Shown here: positions 33,288 to 41,596 of the stretch, one piece after another
How the letters are laid out: each line of letters begins with the position of its first letter
Position numbering within the stretch: the first letter of the stretch is position 1
DNA from: Altererythrobacter sp. KTW20L
Lineage (GTDB): Bacteria > Pseudomonadota > Alphaproteobacteria > Sphingomonadales > Sphingomonadaceae
Length of the DNA: 64,000 bases
Assembly: GCF_023501975.1 (NCBI RefSeq)
Contig: NZ_JAMFLH010000004.1
Span: 1-64,000, forward strand
Reading direction: 5' to 3'
The notes under the pieces: generated by a model
The model's database searches: none
What the model was told of the DNA's origin: nothing
What the model saw: only the letters and a program-made list of their open reading frames with translations
Program-made: the position numbers and the translations under genes

Positions 33288-33785
33288 ATGTCTGCATATC
33301 TCGCGCTTGCAGTTTCGGTCGGCTTGCTGGCCGTACTCGATACCTGGCTGTTCTTCGGGCCGCTGTCGGCCACGCTGGTCGCCGGGCTGGTCTGGGTTTC
33401 CTTTATCGCCTGGGGTTGCTTTTACCATTCGGGCGGCGGCACCAAAGGGGCGACGACCACCGTTGCCTGCATGTCATGGGGTGCGGTTGTCGGGATGGCA
33501 TCGGTGATGCTGGCCAACGGCCCGCTGGGCGGTCTCGACGTACCGGTCGCCCTGGCAATTGCCGTCGGCATCGGCGCGGCAGTGATCTGCCTGTCGAGCA
33601 AGGTTCCGCTGCTCTCGACCATTCCGGCCAGCGTCTATGGTTTTGCTTCCATTGCCGGTTCGATGGTCCTGGCCGGAAAGGCCCCGGAAGAAGCCGTGCT
33701 GCCAACCATCGTCGCAATCATTATCGGTGCGGTATTCGGTTATGTGTCCGAACTGCTCGCCAATGCGCTGACCAAGAAGGCCTGA
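33288..33785 (+). CDS. DUF1097 family membrane protein
   Basis: 165 residues with four to five membrane helices. DUF1097-like features: FFGPLSATLVAGLVWVSFIAWGCFYHSGG near 25-53 and SKVPLLSTIPASVYGFASIAG near 103-123. Function not established; transport is suspected. Closed by a strong terminator. Confidence 0.8.
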   Translation: MSAYLALAVSVGLLAVLDTWLFFGPLSATLVAGLVWVSFIAWGCFYHSGGGTKGATTTVACMSWGAVVGMASVMLANGPLGGLDVPVALAIAVGIGAAVICLSSKVPLLSTIPASVYGFASIAGSMVLAGKAPEEAVLPTIVAIIIGAVFGYVSELLANALTKKA

Positions 33786-33807
33786 TCGTCTTCCAGTGAC
33801 CGCCAAC

Positions 33808-33847
33808 AAAAAGGGCGGGGAAGCGTGCTGCTTCCCCGCCCTTTTTT
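33808..33847 (+). terminator. Strong bidirectional-looking terminator
   Basis: AAGGGCGGGGAAGC and GCTTCCCCGCCCTT pair perfectly over 14 bp around GTGCT, with AAAAA before and TTTTTT after. Ends the DUF1097 transcript and may also stop the converging minus-strand operon. Confidence 0.95.
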
Positions 33848-33865
33848 GTGCCCTGCCGCAGGGGC

Positions 33866-34849
33866 CTAGTCCGAGAAGCTGTGCTCCGACTGGTAGGGCA
33901 TGACCAGGCCCAACGCCTCGATCTCGTGGATCGCGCCGCCCCACACCTTGTAGATGTGGATCGCGGGCATATCGAAGGCATTGAACCTGCTCATGTCGCG
34001 GCTTTCGAACCACGGCACGCCAAGCAGCGGCGTGTGGTCCTTGTCCATCGCGTGGTGGAAATGGCTCATCCCCCAGACCAGGCCGGTAACCGGATCGACG
34101 ATATCCACGCGGCGGTTCTCGATCGTGTCGATGTACTCCCACATGTTGGTGTCCATCTGCGCCGCGCAGCCGAGCCCGCCGAGATAGGCGAACTCGCTGT
34201 CGGAAAACACCTGCCCGGGCCGGGTGAAGCTGTTGCGGGCGGTCTGGTAGCCGTTTTCGTGCCGCACGCAGTCGTCGGCCATCACTGTCAGGCGCGAGTT
34301 GTTGAGATCCAGCGCATCGTAATAGGCACGGCCCAGCCACAGCAGGCGCGCCCGGCTGTCGGCATAGGCTTCGGGCACCGGCATCATGATCTGCACGCGC
34401 GGGCTTTGCAGGTTGGCGAGCTGGCCTTCCGTCAGGTTGCGCGCCACCAGGTGTTCGGCCTCGCTGATCGCGCCGCTGGCATCCAGCTTGAGGCGAATAC
34501 CCACCAGCACCGGCGCATCGCCTTCGACCATCATCTTGAGCAGGCCGACCTGCTGGCTGACCGGATCGGGCACGTGGATGGCATAGTTGTCTTCACCATC
34601 GCCGGTGATCGTGTCGAAGGCCCCGGCCCCCGCGCTGGACGGAGCGAGGTTTTCCATCACCACCGCGCCTGGCGCCCAACGCACCGCGCCCGGTTCGTCA
34701 TCGATCAGCGCCTGGGCATAGCTGTCGGCCAGCGCGATCAGGCAGTCCCGGTCGCAGGATTGCGCCCCGGACTGCGCCTGGGCGGTAGCGGGCAGGGCCA
34801 GCACTATTGCGCTGGCGGCCAGCAAGCCTGCGGTCATCGACTTCATCAT
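33866..34849 (-). CDS. Hypothetical periplasmic protein, SnoaL/DUF8021-like
   Basis: 327 residues. Sec signal peptide to about residue 26 (ALPATAQAQ-S). The mature start CDRDCLIALADSYAQALIDDEPGAVRWAPGAVVMEN resembles the repeat units of DUF8021-type secreted NTF2-like proteins, and a second similar unit with DCVRHENGYQTARN follows. Paired cysteines suggest disulphides, as in an exported protein. It is the last gene of the minus operon starting at the lignostilbene-dioxygenase-like gene (37987). Function unknown. Confidence 0.55.
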   Translation of the reverse strand: MMKSMTAGLLAASAIVLALPATAQAQSGAQSCDRDCLIALADSYAQALIDDEPGAVRWAPGAVVMENLAPSSAGAGAFDTITGDGEDNYAIHVPDPVSQQVGLLKMMVEGDAPVLVGIRLKLDASGAISEAEHLVARNLTEGQLANLQSPRVQIMMPVPEAYADSRARLLWLGRAYYDALDLNNSRLTVMADDCVRHENGYQTARNSFTRPGQVFSDSEFAYLGGLGCAAQMDTNMWEYIDTIENRRVDIVDPVTGLVWGMSHFHHAMDKDHTPLLGVPWFESRDMSRFNAFDMPAIHIYKVWGGAIHEIEALGLVMPYQSEHSFSD

Positions 34850-34957
34850 TCAGCCTCCCCTTTGAAACGAAGTGTCGTCACACAGGCTTGCGATGCCCCT
34901 CCGTCGGCCCGATTGCTTTGATCCAGGATAAAGCGTCCCGCCAGTGCGGGCTTTCGA

Positions 34958-35425
34958 TCAATCCTGTATTCCCGGCTTGGTCGAGAAGTCCGGCCGCCCG
35001 CGCCATGCCAGCAGCGGCCAGTAATAGCGCCGCCACGGCCACAGCAGGATCGCATTGAACAGGATCGTCAGCCCGCCAAAGGTCCATTCCACGATCCCTT
35101 CGTCGAGCACGAAGTTCCAGTAGATGATGACAAAGTTGATCGGGATGATCGCGGCTGCCGCCAGCGGCATCATCCGGTTGGCCAGGATCAGCAGGCCGAG
35201 CACGATCTCGGCCACCTTGACCCAGGTCATCAGGCCGCTGTCGATCATCGCCACGCTGAAATCGATCGCCGGCTGCTCTTGCCCCAGCGGCTGCCATGCC
35301 GGATTGATGAACGGCATCACGCCGGAATAGAGCCACCAGCCGCCGAAGATGATCCGGCTGAGGTGGTAGATCCACTTGATTGTCGGACCCGGCAGTTCGT
35401 CCGGGATTTGCTGTTCTCGCGTCAT
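34958..35425 (-). CDS. DoxX-like small membrane protein
   Basis: 155 residues from ATG at 35425, which overlaps the preceding stop. Four membrane segments, with GGWWLYSGVMPFINPAWQPLG near 27 and VKVAEIVLGLLILANRMMPLAAAAI near 68, resemble the DoxX/DoxD group. It probably sits in the inner membrane, possibly coupling to quinone. A longer frame upstream would run into the previous gene and is rejected. Confidence 0.65.
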   Translation of the reverse strand: MTREQQIPDELPGPTIKWIYHLSRIIFGGWWLYSGVMPFINPAWQPLGQEQPAIDFSVAMIDSGLMTWVKVAEIVLGLLILANRMMPLAAAAIIPINFVIIYWNFVLDEGIVEWTFGGLTILFNAILLWPWRRYYWPLLAWRGRPDFSTKPGIQD

Positions 35426-36450
35426 TGTCCGCCTCCTTGCGCTGCCCAGACTGCCTGGCGATGTTCCTCGAACCGGGGCGAGGTCGACATGATATAGCCG
35501 CGCACCTGCACGTTGCCTTCGTGGCAGGCATATTCGAACATGCCGTAATCGGATTCGCGCAGCCACGGCAGGTCGAGCTTGTAGTGGCCTTCCATCACCA
35601 CCGGATCGCTTACCCAGGCTTCATAGCGCACCTGGTCGGGGTTCATCAGTGTCAGGTGTTCGACAACCTTGAGCTGGTCCGAATTGGGCGCGGGCCCCAT
35701 CGACATGCCGGGGCGGAAATTGGTCGTCTCGATCACCAGGGTATCGCCTTCCCAGCGACCAACCGAATAGCCGAGGTCGAACTGCACTTCGGGCGGCGGC
35801 GGGGCGCGTCCATCCAGATGGACCATCCGCGTCTCGTGGATCATCTCCAGGCTGATCACCACGAGGCCGGGCGACTGGAAAATCTGGATCCCGCCGTTGT
35901 AGGCACCGGGCAGCATCGAGCTTGGCATGCCGCGGGTCAGGCAGCGGTCGAAGATGCCGAAGTCGTTCATGTCCTCGAACACCTCGGTATTCCAGCTGGT
36001 CCGCTCTTCGCTGCGCCATTGCTGGCCGATGGCGGTGAGCGGCGGGTAGCGGCCGTTGGCGGGTTCCACCACCATCGAGTTCTGGCGCAGCGGGTGGCCG
36101 CGCTCGGCCCAGTGGCCCATGGACATCACGCCGACCTCGATCTCCTCGTCATAGCGGTCGAGCTGTTCCTGAGCGTCGCGGAAGGCGGCGTTGTATTCCT
36201 GGTCGGTGAAGAAGGCGCGGGTGCCGAAATGGGCCGCCCGCTCGCGCGGGGTCTGGCCGAGGTAATCGACCGGCCACTTGCCGCGCAGGTCGGGATCGCC
36301 CCATTGGGTGCGCGGCATCTGCCAGCCGGGCGGTGGCGGCTGGAAGCGGGCCGCCATCTGTTCCTCCACACTGGCATCCTGCGCCAGACTCGGCGCGGAG
36401 GGCAGGGCCAGCGCCAGACAGATCGCGGCCGCGAGCAATCGCTTGTTCAT
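35422..36450 (-). CDS. Hypothetical secreted protein
   Basis: 342 residues with a Sec signal peptide (AAAICLALALPSAPSLAQ). The mature part contains the SVGRWEGDTLVIETTNFRPG motif near 236-255 and VVEHLTLMNPDQVRYEAW near 270, which is typical of an uncharacterised family abundant in soil Alphaproteobacteria and Acidobacteria. The two conserved cysteines lie near DRCLTRG and EYACHEG. Co-transcribed with the DoxX-like gene. Function unknown. Confidence 0.6.
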   Translation of the reverse strand: MNKRLLAAAICLALALPSAPSLAQDASVEEQMAARFQPPPPGWQMPRTQWGDPDLRGKWPVDYLGQTPRERAAHFGTRAFFTDQEYNAAFRDAQEQLDRYDEEIEVGVMSMGHWAERGHPLRQNSMVVEPANGRYPPLTAIGQQWRSEERTSWNTEVFEDMNDFGIFDRCLTRGMPSSMLPGAYNGGIQIFQSPGLVVISLEMIHETRMVHLDGRAPPPPEVQFDLGYSVGRWEGDTLVIETTNFRPGMSMGPAPNSDQLKVVEHLTLMNPDQVRYEAWVSDPVVMEGHYKLDLPWLRESDYGMFEYACHEGNVQVRGYIMSTSPRFEEHRQAVWAAQGGGQ

Positions 36451-36511
36451 CGCATCTCTCCCCTCTGCGCCAGACTATGCCCGAGGCATGCCCCGTGGCA
36501 AGTGCGCGACG

Positions 36512-37987
36512 CTACTTGACCCGGCTACCATCCAGCCGCTCGCGGCTGACCCAGGTGCCGTGGACCTGGCTGCGCAGGGCAAGGCCCGTTTTGACTTTCG
36601 CTACCGGCCCGTTCTCCACCGCATCGGCTTCCACGATCCAGACCTCGCTGGAATAGTCCGCCGGGTTGGGGCTGTTGGGCACGTCCACCACGGTGAGCAG
36701 CCAGCCGCCGTGGCCCGCCTCGCTCGACGGCACGTGCGCCGGTTCGCTGATGCCTGCGCCGGGCGGCAGTTCCATCATGGTCACCCGGCCATTGCCCGGC
36801 TCGATCCTGAGCAGGGCATTGAAATTGGCGCCCACCGGGCCGCCCAGCATCGGCGGACCCTTGGCTTGCGGGTTCATCGAGAGATACCAGGCCCGGTTGT
36901 ACGGGCGGCCTTGGTCGGCATCGGCCAGGCGGCAGAGGTCGCCGGGAGGGCCGATGGGGCGTTCCTCGATAGCGGGCGCGTCCTTGCCCATGTCGATCGT
37001 CCAGCGGGTCAGCGCGCCCTGGATCTCGCGCTGGTCGCGGTGGATGCCACCCGCCTCGCGCATGAAGGCAAAGGCATTGGTATCGGTGAGGCACAGGTCG
37101 ATGTGGACCAGGTCGCCGTCATCGTAGGCGTTGACCTCGTGGAAGCATGACACGCCGACCGGCCCTTCGATCCACTTCATCTCGCTCACATCGCCATAGC
37201 GCGGCATGATGCCGATATAGGATGGCTTGTCCTGATGATGCGCCCAGTGCGCGCCGCCAGCCCTCAAGCGGTCGAGATCGGCCAGAGTCGGGAAGATGGG
37301 GAAGATCGCGTAATTCTCGGTAATCACGAAGTCGTGGATGGTGGAAAGGTAGGGCTGCTCGAACCACTGTTCCTTGACCAGGTTGCCTTGCGCATCGGCG
37401 ATGCAATAGGCCACGTTGGGATCGCACAGTCCGCCCGCTTCATAGCCGAAGAAGAACAGCTCGCCCGTGACCGGATCGACGCGGGGGTGTGCGGTGAAGG
37501 TCTGGCTGCGCAGCTTTCCTTCATAGTCCCACTTGCCGACAGTCTCCAGCGTGTGGGGGTTCACCTCGTAACCGCGCCCGTCTTCCTTGGTCATGAACAG
37601 GCGGCCGGCGTGCCATACCGGCGTGGTGTTGGCGACGGTGCGGTCCTTGCCCTCTGCCGCCGGATCGTCGGTGAAGGGATTGCGGTACTGCCCGAACAGC
37701 GCCCGCCGCGCCTCGCGCTCCAGCTTGTAGCGTTCGGTCTCGACATACCGGATAGCGAAATCGACCGCGCCGCCGGAAAAGTCGAACTTGGCGATCATCC
37801 CGTCGGCGTTCAACGCAATGTCATCGTCGAACATCGGCGCATGGGCATTGTCGGGCACGGCGCGGAAGAAAGCGCCTTCGACATCGGCCGGGATCGTGCC
37901 TTCCACGGCGAGGTCGCGAACCGACATTTCCACCCGCCGCGGGGTGTTGGTGCCGATAAAATGGATTGTCTGCGGAAAGGCAGTCAT
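36512..37987 (-). CDS. Carotenoid-oxygenase family, lignostilbene dioxygenase-like
   Basis: 491 residues; a seven-bladed propeller Fe(II) dioxygenase. Four His ligands can be placed: AHPRVDP near 166, IHDFVIT near 216, FHEVNAY near 281 and VHGTWV near 477. It has no signal peptide and is cytoplasmic. In sphingomonads such enzymes split the C=C bond of lignostilbenes into two aromatic aldehydes. Gene order (MarR divergent; secreted protein, DoxX-like and DUF8021-like proteins downstream) supports catabolism. A TAAC-N4-GTTA site is 40 bp upstream. Confidence 0.85.
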   Translation of the reverse strand: MTAFPQTIHFIGTNTPRRVEMSVRDLAVEGTIPADVEGAFFRAVPDNAHAPMFDDDIALNADGMIAKFDFSGGAVDFAIRYVETERYKLEREARRALFGQYRNPFTDDPAAEGKDRTVANTTPVWHAGRLFMTKEDGRGYEVNPHTLETVGKWDYEGKLRSQTFTAHPRVDPVTGELFFFGYEAGGLCDPNVAYCIADAQGNLVKEQWFEQPYLSTIHDFVITENYAIFPIFPTLADLDRLRAGGAHWAHHQDKPSYIGIMPRYGDVSEMKWIEGPVGVSCFHEVNAYDDGDLVHIDLCLTDTNAFAFMREAGGIHRDQREIQGALTRWTIDMGKDAPAIEERPIGPPGDLCRLADADQGRPYNRAWYLSMNPQAKGPPMLGGPVGANFNALLRIEPGNGRVTMMELPPGAGISEPAHVPSSEAGHGGWLLTVVDVPNSPNPADYSSEVWIVEADAVENGPVAKVKTGLALRSQVHGTWVSRERLDGSRVK

Positions 37988-38026
37988 GGCCCTCTTGTCC
38001 TCTCTTTTGATTCCTCGCCATAATGC

Positions 38027-38038
38027 TAACAGGTGTTA
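38027..38038. promoter_or_regulatory. TAAC-N4-GTTA operator, site B
   Basis: TAACAGGTGTTA, perfect half-sites, between the divergent lignostilbene-dioxygenase-like gene (start 37987) and the MarR gene (start 38106). Confidence 0.55.
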
Positions 38039-38105
38039 TGGTGGGCGGAAACAGCGTTTCGGCATGTTTAGGGGCACAAGCAGAGTGGACAGGGCAGGGG
38101 ACGAC

Positions 38106-38585
38106 ATGACGGGCAAGGCAAAGTTGCTGCACGACATGCTGAAATTGAACAACCGGCTGATGGCCCCGTTCAGCACGCACCTGTCGCACCGCTACCGCAT
38201 CAGCCTCAACGAATTCCGCCTGCTGATGACCATCGGCGCACTGGGCCGCACTGCCAGCCACGAGGTGGCCGACCTGACCGGCGTCAACGTGATGAGCGTG
38301 AGCCGCGCGGTCGCAACACTGCAGCGGAGCGACCGGGTAGAGGTGGTGCGCGACGAAGCCAACCGCCGGCGCAAATGGCTGACCCTGACCGAGGAGGGCC
38401 AGCGCCTGTATGAGGTCATGCGCCCGCAAAGCGACAAGGTGGCAGACTACCTGTTCGACGGGCTCGACAAGGACGAACTGGCCAATCTGGCCAACCTTGT
38501 CGAACGGCTGACCGACCGGCTGGAAGCGACCGACGAGAAGGGCCGCACGCGCTTCCTCGAAGTGACCCGGCCTGAAGAGGATTGA
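38106..38585 (+). CDS. MarR family transcriptional regulator
   Basis: 159 residues from ATG at 38106; an ATG at 38064 is an alternative. Winged-helix signatures: ISLNEFRLLMTIGALGRTASHEVADLTGVNVMSVSRAVATLQRSD near 34-78, then RRRKWLTLTEEGQRLYE. MarR proteins commonly sense aromatic acids or CoA thioesters. The divergent operator-bearing spacer suggests it may control the neighbouring dioxygenase operon, but no proof of binding exists. Confidence 0.85.
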   Translation: MTGKAKLLHDMLKLNNRLMAPFSTHLSHRYRISLNEFRLLMTIGALGRTASHEVADLTGVNVMSVSRAVATLQRSDRVEVVRDEANRRRKWLTLTEEGQRLYEVMRPQSDKVADYLFDGLDKDELANLANLVERLTDRLEATDEKGRTRFLEVTRPEED

Positions 38586-38590
38586 GCACG

Positions 38591-39016
38591 ATGGACGAGG
38601 GGCAGCGCCGCGCGATCGAGGCCGATGTTACGCGGCTGATCCACGCCTACACCTGGGCCAACGACGATGCCGACTGGCACGCCTGCGCCGCACTCTACAC
38701 CGACAATGCCCGGTTCAGCCGCCCCAGCGGGGGCGAGGCCATTGTCGGGCGCGAGGCAATCCTGGCAGGCTTCCTCGCCCGCGCGCCGCGGGTCCAGCGC
38801 CATGCCATTGCCAATGTGCTGGTGGACGTGGTGGACGAGAATACCGCCCGCGCCCGCAGCGTGATCGTGCTCTACATGGGCGACGCTGCACCCGATGGCC
38901 TTCCCGTGCAGGATGTGAAAAGCCCGCTGGTCGGCACCTTCACCGACCTGTGCGTCAGGACGACCGAAGGCTGGCGCTTTGCCGAGCGGGTGGGCGGGCT
39001 GGACTTCCGGCCCTAG
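38591..39016 (+). CDS. NTF2/SnoaL-like protein
   Basis: 141 residues from ATG at 38591, with GAGG 11 bp upstream. Typical pattern: LIHAYTWANDDADWHACAALYTDNARF near 19-45 and FTDLCVRTTEGWRFAERVGGLDF near 118. It resembles the ring-hydroxylase-beta-like branch of the NTF2 fold. It starts 5 bp after the marR stop and is likely co-transcribed. Function unknown. Confidence 0.8.
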   Translation: MDEGQRRAIEADVTRLIHAYTWANDDADWHACAALYTDNARFSRPSGGEAIVGREAILAGFLARAPRVQRHAIANVLVDVVDENTARARSVIVLYMGDAAPDGLPVQDVKSPLVGTFTDLCVRTTEGWRFAERVGGLDFRP

Positions 39017-39031
39017 GCTCGCTTGCACACC

Positions 39032-39134
39032 GGACAAAGGTGACACAAGTGACAGGGTGTCACTTTCGCATCTGGCCCTAACTACCGGAAAAACTTGCTG
39101 AAACCTGAGTGGGGACAAAGTGACACACCCCCGG
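39032..39134. repeat. GTGTCAC-type repeat, copy 2 (inverted to copy 1)
   Basis: Box GACAAAGGTGACACAAGTGA with GGGTGTCACTTT after it (39033-39067) and a second box GGACAAAGTGACACACCC (39113-39130). On the opposite strand the order and spacing match copy 1 at 17800-17898. It fills the 263-bp spacer between the NTF2-like and MFS genes, which holds no gene. Confidence 0.7.
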
Positions 39135-39279
39135 GGAGCGCGACAGATTCCGTGCCGGCTGTGCAGGATAATTTCCCGCACGAGCCAGCAGCATGGCCCG
39201 CGATAGAAACGAGAGGATCGACGGTGTGAAAGAGCCGGTGCACCCTGTGCACACCGGCCCCGTGTAGGAAAGTGCCCTG

Positions 39280-40572
39280 TCAGCCTGTTGCGGATGCAGC
39301 AACGCGGGCTTCCTCGCGCCCCTTTACCAGCAGTGCCCGGCTCACCAGCAGCGCCACCACCACGCAGGCTACTGCGGGGAAAGCGGCCACGCCGATGATC
39401 GTCTGGGCGGGCATCCCGGCCCCGATCATCGCGGCACCCAGCGGCGGCCCGGCAAAGGCCCCCAGTCGCGCCACCAGCACGCCCATGCCGACCGCGCTCG
39501 ACAGCAGCCGCGCGGGGAACAGGTAGGCGGCCAGCCCCGGCAGGACCATGCCACCGGCATTGGCTCCGCCCACGCCGACCATCAGCATCAGCGTCCACCG
39601 GGTGGTGTCTGGCGCAGTCAGGGCGATCACGGCAAAGCTGGCCGTCATCGATCCGAACAGCAGCATCAGGGTGAGGCCCTTCTTCCAGCGATCCATCAGC
39701 ATGGACGCCCCGATGCCGATGACCAGGCCCGCAAGGTTCGCCACGCCCGCCACCTGCGCTGCCACGTCGAGCGACAGACCCGCTTGCGGAAGGATGGTCG
39801 GCAGCCAGGAATTGAGCTTCCACAGCACCATCGCATTGAGCGCCAGCATCGAGGCGAATACCGCGAACGGAAAAGCCCAGGGGCTGAGGAACAGCCCCAG
39901 TTGCGGCAACTTGCCGACCAGGCCCCCGGCGGGCTTGGTGGCAGTGGCGGGATCTCCACCTGCATCTTCACTGGCAGTGCTTGGCACCACCTTGGGTTCG
40001 GACGATTGCGGAACTCCGCCATCGAGCATGAACCACAGCAGGAAGGCCAGGGTTATCGCGGTTATGCCGGGGACGTAGAACAGGCCCTGCCATTCGATCA
40101 GGCCGATGATCGCCGGGGCGGCAAATCCGGCCAGGGCCAGGCCCACCGGGATGCCTGCGGAAACCACGGCCATGATCGTCGCGCGCATCCCGGCCGGTGC
40201 CAGTTCGCTCGACAGGGCGCTGACGTTGGGCAGGCAGGCTCCCAGGGCAAGGCCGGTGAGGAAGCGCCAGATCAGGAATTCGGTCGTCGTGGTGGATGTT
40301 GCCGTTGCCAGGGTGACAAGGCCGGTGGCGAGGCACCCGGCCACGATCAGCGCGCGCCTGCCGAAACGGTCTCCCAGCGGCGCAATCGTCGCCCCGCCGA
40401 TACCAAGCCCCAGCAGGATCGCGGTGAAGACCCAGCCGAAGTTTTCCGGCGGAATGCCCAGCGGGCCTTCGAGCCGCGGGACGACCAGTCCCATGGCGGC
40501 AATATCGAAGCCTTCCATCACGAACACGCCCGTCATCAGGCCGAGCGCGACCAGGTTGCGCCTTGAAAACAT
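39280..40572 (-). CDS. MFS transporter, aromatic acid:H+ symporter (AAHS) type
   Basis: 430 residues, 12 membrane helices. Signatures: GVFVMEGFDIAAMGLVVPRLEG near 15-36, GDRFGRRALIVAG near 67-79 (the DRxGRR loop) and the charged DxxGRR-like MDRWKKGLTLML in the second half. The DGFD-like GFDIAAMG in helix 1 is typical of AAHS permeases, which import benzoate-type acids. Likely uptake of a lignin-derived aromatic acid; the substrate is not known. Confidence 0.85.
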   Translation of the reverse strand: MFSRRNLVALGLMTGVFVMEGFDIAAMGLVVPRLEGPLGIPPENFGWVFTAILLGLGIGGATIAPLGDRFGRRALIVAGCLATGLVTLATATSTTTTEFLIWRFLTGLALGACLPNVSALSSELAPAGMRATIMAVVSAGIPVGLALAGFAAPAIIGLIEWQGLFYVPGITAITLAFLLWFMLDGGVPQSSEPKVVPSTASEDAGGDPATATKPAGGLVGKLPQLGLFLSPWAFPFAVFASMLALNAMVLWKLNSWLPTILPQAGLSLDVAAQVAGVANLAGLVIGIGASMLMDRWKKGLTLMLLFGSMTASFAVIALTAPDTTRWTLMLMVGVGGANAGGMVLPGLAAYLFPARLLSSAVGMGVLVARLGAFAGPPLGAAMIGAGMPAQTIIGVAAFPAVACVVVALLVSRALLVKGREEARVAASATG

Positions 40573-40589
40573 CCCTTATCTCTCCCCTC

Positions 40590-40626
40590 CCGCTCGGCGC
40601 CCTTCGACAAGCTCGGGGCGAGCGGC
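40590..40626. repeat. REP-like hairpin
   Basis: CGCTCG and CGAGCG flank an inner GCCC / GGGC pair with a TTCGACAAGCTC loop. This is a short palindrome seen widely in sphingomonad intergenic DNA (from memory). It lies between the MFS gene and the next minus gene. Confidence 0.6.
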
Positions 40627-40639
40627 TGTTATTGTGTTG

Positions 40640-41503
40640 TCAGCTCCGATTATCCCAAGGACTGGGCATGCGATAGGGCACGGTAAGGAAATCGGCCTCG
40701 ACCTGCTCGATGGCATGGTCCCTGATGCGGAAGGCTTCGGCAAGGTAATAGCTGTGCGGGCGGCGCACCGGGCTGCGGGCAGGCGTGCCGTCGGTCAGGG
40801 TGTAGTCGCCCAGGCGGCCCGAATGGTCGATGAAGCCATAGGCCAGCACGGTGCCGCGTTCGACGTCCACCAGCGGGAAGCGGCGGGCGCGCAAGTCGTC
40901 GTCATAGCGGTACCAGCCAAGCGCGAACTGTTCCTCGCAACCTAGTTTGGCGATGGGCAGCGGAAAATCGGCGTTGTTGGTGGTCTGCACGCCGTTTTCC
41001 ACCCGGTTGCACTGCGGCCAGAACTTCGTGGCGATGGTCCCGTCGTTGCGCTCGATCGTTTCGAAATAGCCGTTGGCCACGCGTACCAGCTCGTCGCGGC
41101 TGGCGCGCTCGGCTGCGGGGATTTCGGCTTCCATGACGGGCTTGGTTTCGAAGAACTGCGGACCGAAGGGGAAGCCTTCGTCCTTGTTGCGGGCGACCAC
41201 GGTTTCCACCCCGGTTACAAGGCCGTCCTCGCCCACCTCCAGCCTGATGCAGCACGGATTGAGCGAATCGGTCTCCTCGATGGCGGTGAACACGGCAACC
41301 TGCCGGGCGTCCGGTTCGGCCACCCGCAACTGGTAGGGGTGGAGCGCGGTCACGGTGTTCCAGCAGCCGTCGCCGGGTTCCAGCACCACGTTGTTCTCGG
41401 TCATGAAAGCGCCAGCGGCCAGCGGGGCGGCGGATATGTCGCGCGTTGCCAGCGCCGCCAGCCAGGCATCGAGCACGGCGTAGAGTTCTTCGCGGGTGGC
41501 CAA
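40640..41503 (-). CDS. Hypothetical NTF2-like double-domain protein
   Basis: About 287 residues from TTG at 41503, after a GGGAGA box; a much longer frame upstream runs antisense to the SDR gene and is rejected. Contains REELYAVLDAWLAALATRDISAAPLAAGAFMTENNVVLEPGDG at the N-terminus, with an NTF2-like helix followed by strands, and a second unit with LVRVANGYFETIERNDGT near 150. Divergent from the SDR gene with a TAAC-N4-GTTA site in between. Function unknown. Confidence 0.6.
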   Translation of the reverse strand: MATREELYAVLDAWLAALATRDISAAPLAAGAFMTENNVVLEPGDGCWNTVTALHPYQLRVAEPDARQVAVFTAIEETDSLNPCCIRLEVGEDGLVTGVETVVARNKDEGFPFGPQFFETKPVMEAEIPAAERASRDELVRVANGYFETIERNDGTIATKFWPQCNRVENGVQTTNNADFPLPIAKLGCEEQFALGWYRYDDDLRARRFPLVDVERGTVLAYGFIDHSGRLGDYTLTDGTPARSPVRRPHSYYLAEAFRIRDHAIEQVEADFLTVPYRMPSPWDNRS

Positions 41504-41547
41504 GATTGTCTCCCTCTCCTTGACTTCATAGCCTGCTACCTCAAAAG

Positions 41548-41559
41548 TAACGTTCGTTA
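41548..41559. promoter_or_regulatory. TAAC-N4-GTTA operator, site C
   Basis: TAACGTTCGTTA, perfect, between the divergent NTF2-like gene (TTG 41503) and the SDR gene (41597). Confidence 0.6.
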
Positions 41560-41596
41560 AAGTCGCGACGCAGAATCGCGCAGATTTGGAGAGCTG

